Below are positions 7,231 to 8,498 of a stretch of DNA of 8,498 bases, piece by piece; the first letter of the stretch is position 1; each line of letters begins with the position of its first letter. The notes below the pieces were generated by a model. That model worked only from the letters and a program-made list of their open reading frames with translations. It searched no databases and was not told where the DNA came from. The stretch is from Methyloglobulus sp. (GTDB taxonomy: Bacteria > Pseudomonadota > Gammaproteobacteria > Methylococcales > Methylomonadaceae). A program made the position numbers and the translations under genes. The stretch is taken from contig JABFSV010000481.1 of assembly GCA_013140405.1 (NCBI GenBank), forward strand, positions 1 through 8,498, written 5' to 3'.

Positions 7231-8088
7231 TTAAGCCTCAAAAACCACAGCAGCCCGCAGTTTTTTCATGGCATTCTGTTCCAACTGCCTGATCCGTTCG
7301 GCAGACACTTGATGCCGTTCGGCGAGTTCGTGCAAGGTCGCCTTATCTTCCGCCAACCAACGGCTGGAGACAATATCCAGGCTGCGTTCGTCCAGTGCAT
7401 CCAGGGCTTTCGACAACAACTTTTGCTCATGCCCTTGCCATTCGGCATTTTCCAGCATAACCGCTGGATCATCGTTTTGCTGGTATAAGTAGCTGGCTGG
7501 CTCTACATAGGTTTCCTCAGATTTTTCATCAACCGGCATGTCATAAGACATATCCCTGCTACCCAAGCGCTTTTCCATTTCAAAAACAGCACTGACTTCG
7601 ACATTCAAATCATTGGCGATAGCTTCCGCTTGATCGTTTGATAACCAGCCTAAATCCTGTTTTGATTTACGTAAATTAAAGAACAGCTTACGTTGTGCTT
7701 TCGTGGTGGCAACCTTGACGATGCCCCAGTTTTTGATAACGAATTCATGGATTTCCGCCTTGATCCAATGGACTGCAAACGACACCAAGCGTACACCCAA
7801 TTCTGGATCGAAGCGTTTCACAGCCTTCATCAAGCCGACATTGCCTTCCTGAATTATGTCCGGCATAGACAAACCATAACCACTATAACCTCTGGCAACA
7901 TGGACGACGAAACGCAGGTTTGCCATAACCAACTCACGCGCTGCGGCTAAATCGCCATTGTCCCTAAACCGAATCGCCAAATCGCGCTCTTGCTCTGTTG
8001 TCAATTTAGGCATCTGCCTGACAACATTCAAATAAGCATCAAACGTACCAACCGATAAATTGACGGGTAATGTGATCGCATCACTCAT
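7231..8088 (-). CDS. rpoH: RNA polymerase heat-shock sigma factor sigma-32
   Basis: This group 3 sigma factor of 285 residues (E. coli RpoH has 284) directs RNA polymerase to heat-shock promoters. Region 1.2/2.1 is near 15-60 (LTTEQERDLAIRF, ANLRFVVHVARGY). Regions 2.2-2.4 are DIIQEGNVGLMKAVKRFDP and RLVSFAVHWIKAEIHEFV. The RpoH-specific box QRKLFFNLR is at 132-140, region 3 follows, and a region 4.2 helix-turn-helix is at about 249-275 (TLHELAERHQVSAERIRQLE). The start at 8088 is set by GAGGAG six bases upstream and a protein start like that of other RpoH proteins; the in-frame ATG at 8118 adds ten residues and lies ahead of the Shine-Dalgarno. It stands alone, without ftsEX next to it in the window. 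A perfect CIRCE element 35 bases upstream points to repression by HrcA. DnaK/FtsH control of sigma-32, known in E. coli, may also apply. Confidence 0.97.
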   Translation of the reverse strand: MSDAITLPVNLSVGTFDAYLNVVRQMPKLTTEQERDLAIRFRDNGDLAAARELVMANLRFVVHVARGYSGYGLSMPDIIQEGNVGLMKAVKRFDPELGVRLVSFAVHWIKAEIHEFVIKNWGIVKVATTKAQRKLFFNLRKSKQDLGWLSNDQAEAIANDLNVEVSAVFEMEKRLGSRDMSYDMPVDEKSEETYVEPASYLYQQNDDPAVMLENAEWQGHEQKLLSKALDALDERSLDIVSSRWLAEDKATLHELAERHQVSAERIRQLEQNAMKKLRAAVVFEA

Positions 8089-8094
8089 TAGCAA

Positions 8095-8100
8095 CTCCTC
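8095..8100 (-). promoter_or_regulatory. Ribosome binding site of rpoH
   Basis: On the minus strand GAGGAG stands six bases before the ATG at 8088-8086. It decides the start against the in-frame ATG at 8118. Bases 8099-8094 (AGGAGT) are complementary to 8144-8139 (ACTCCT) in the CIRCE region of the same transcript. Confidence 0.85.
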
Positions 8101-8122
8101 AAGATAAAAACTTACCATAATT

Positions 8123-8149
8123 TTAGCACTCGGTTTCTAGGAGTGCTAA
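8123..8149 (-). promoter_or_regulatory. CIRCE operator (HrcA binding site) upstream of rpoH
   Basis: TTAGCACTC (8123-8131), nine spacer bases, then GAGTGCTAA (8141-8149) matches the CIRCE consensus TTAGCACTC-N9-GAGTGCTAA in every arm position and in spacer length. CIRCE is bound by the heat-shock repressor HrcA, usually ahead of groESL or hrcA-dnaK operons. Here it faces rpoH. On the minus strand a weak promoter (TTAGCA, 18 bases, TAAAAT at 8126-8121) would lie largely within the operator, so HrcA would block it directly. hrcA itself is not in the window. Confidence 0.92.
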
Positions 8150-8498
8150 TAATTATGAAAAGTTCAACTTGGACTATGAAGTCCACCAGCAATTAAGTTT
8201 GCGTCTGTTGTCGGACTTATTTCAATAAAATCAAGACATTTTTTGAATTTGAAGCTTAAGAAGGCAATAGACCGTTTATGCTACGCTTCCGCTAATACTG
8301 CTGTTTTCAAAGGACTGCCTGATAACCAAGATGTCATTTTTTGTCCATCAACGGATCTTAGTGGATGCTAAATCGATTCCTTTTAGGGACTGAATTATTG
8401 TCAAAATGATCATTTTAGCCTTTCTAACGATATTTTCGGATGCAACTCAACTTGATGTGTCAACACTTTTCCGGAAACAAGGTTAAGCAACTGCCTGC
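8150..8498. other. Intergenic region upstream of rpoH without a convincing gene
   Basis: No long reading frame is present on either strand. The region contains a small perfect hairpin (TGGACT 8170-8175, AGTCCA 8180-8185), a 14-base perfect palindrome (8403-8416) and a 10-base palindrome (8468-8477). On the minus strand, an open frame enters from the window edge at 8496 and stops at 8410 (28 codons, ending LHPKISLERLK); it could be the end of an upstream gene or chance. Between about 8409 and 8275 on the minus strand, a frame with one stop reads IQSLKGIDLASTKIR then WTKNDILVIRQSF, a possible eroded coding remnant. Confidence 0.4.
8403..8416. repeat. Perfect 14-base palindrome, possible operator
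   Basis: AAAATGATCATTTT is its own reverse complement. On the minus strand a perfect TTGACA -35 hexamer (8404-8399) overlaps its edge, although only a poor -10 (AGGAAT at 8381-8376) stands 17 bases further on. It could be a dimer-binding operator or a chance AT-rich palindrome. Confidence 0.3.

Noticed and set aside
8089..8118. In-frame upstream ATG for rpoH at 8118
   Set aside because: It lies upstream of a good GAGGAG that serves the ATG at 8088, and family members start like the shorter form.
8468..8477. TTTCCGGAAA palindrome
   Set aside because: A ten-base palindrome is common by chance and is not tied to a promoter or gene start here.
8410..8496. Partial minus-strand frame of 28 codons entering from the right edge
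   Set aside because: It is too short to identify and has no known C-terminal motif. It could be a gene end but cannot be supported as a CDS.
1..8498. tRNA, rRNA, CRISPR, insertion sequence ends or phage genes
   Set aside because: No cloverleaf, repeat-spacer array, terminal inverted repeats with a transposase, or integrase was recognised in the window.

Overview
The window looks like chromosomal DNA from a gammaproteobacterium of moderate GC content. The main pointers are an RpoH with the family's canonical RpoH box, a TIGR02647-type small protein, and an mtnA/MTA-deaminase pair as in Pseudomonas. The combination of a cobalamin-controlled TonB receptor with a BtuM-type protein would suit a methanotroph (Methylococcales), but that placement is a guess from gene content. 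No phage, CRISPR, tRNA or rRNA was seen.

Left part (1-2940): vitamin B12 uptake. The window opens inside the B12 box, the 3' end of a cobalamin riboswitch aptamer. Next comes a leader in which one segment (85-92) can pair either with an upstream segment or with the Shine-Dalgarno sequence of the following gene. That gene is a 682-residue TonB-dependent outer-membrane receptor (BtuB-like role). It is followed 83 bases later by a small six-helix membrane protein that I identify as BtuM, the solitary ECF-type S component for cobalamin, with its key cysteine (C77) present. A hairpin terminator closes the unit. Together the two genes would carry B12 across the outer and then the inner membrane without BtuCDF being encoded here.

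Middle part (3044-6053): a DedA-family membrane protein converges on mtnA (methylthioribose-1-phosphate isomerase). mtnA is divergent, across 60 bp, from a methylthioadenosine/S-adenosylhomocysteine deaminase. This pairing suggests the route MTA -> methylthioinosine -> methylthioribose-1-P -> methylthioribulose-1-P.

Right part (6094-8498): an HdeD/DUF308-like membrane protein (minus strand), a divergent 79-residue TIGR02647-family protein, a shared hairpin terminator, and rpoH (heat-shock sigma factor, minus strand). Upstream of rpoH lies a perfect CIRCE element (TTAGCACTC-N9-GAGTGCTAA), which implies control of sigma-32 by the HrcA repressor. The last 350 bp hold no convincing gene, only palindromes, a possible gene end and a possible eroded coding remnant.

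The most interesting points are the riboswitch/btuB-like/btuM module with its readable switching helices and the CIRCE element in front of rpoH.
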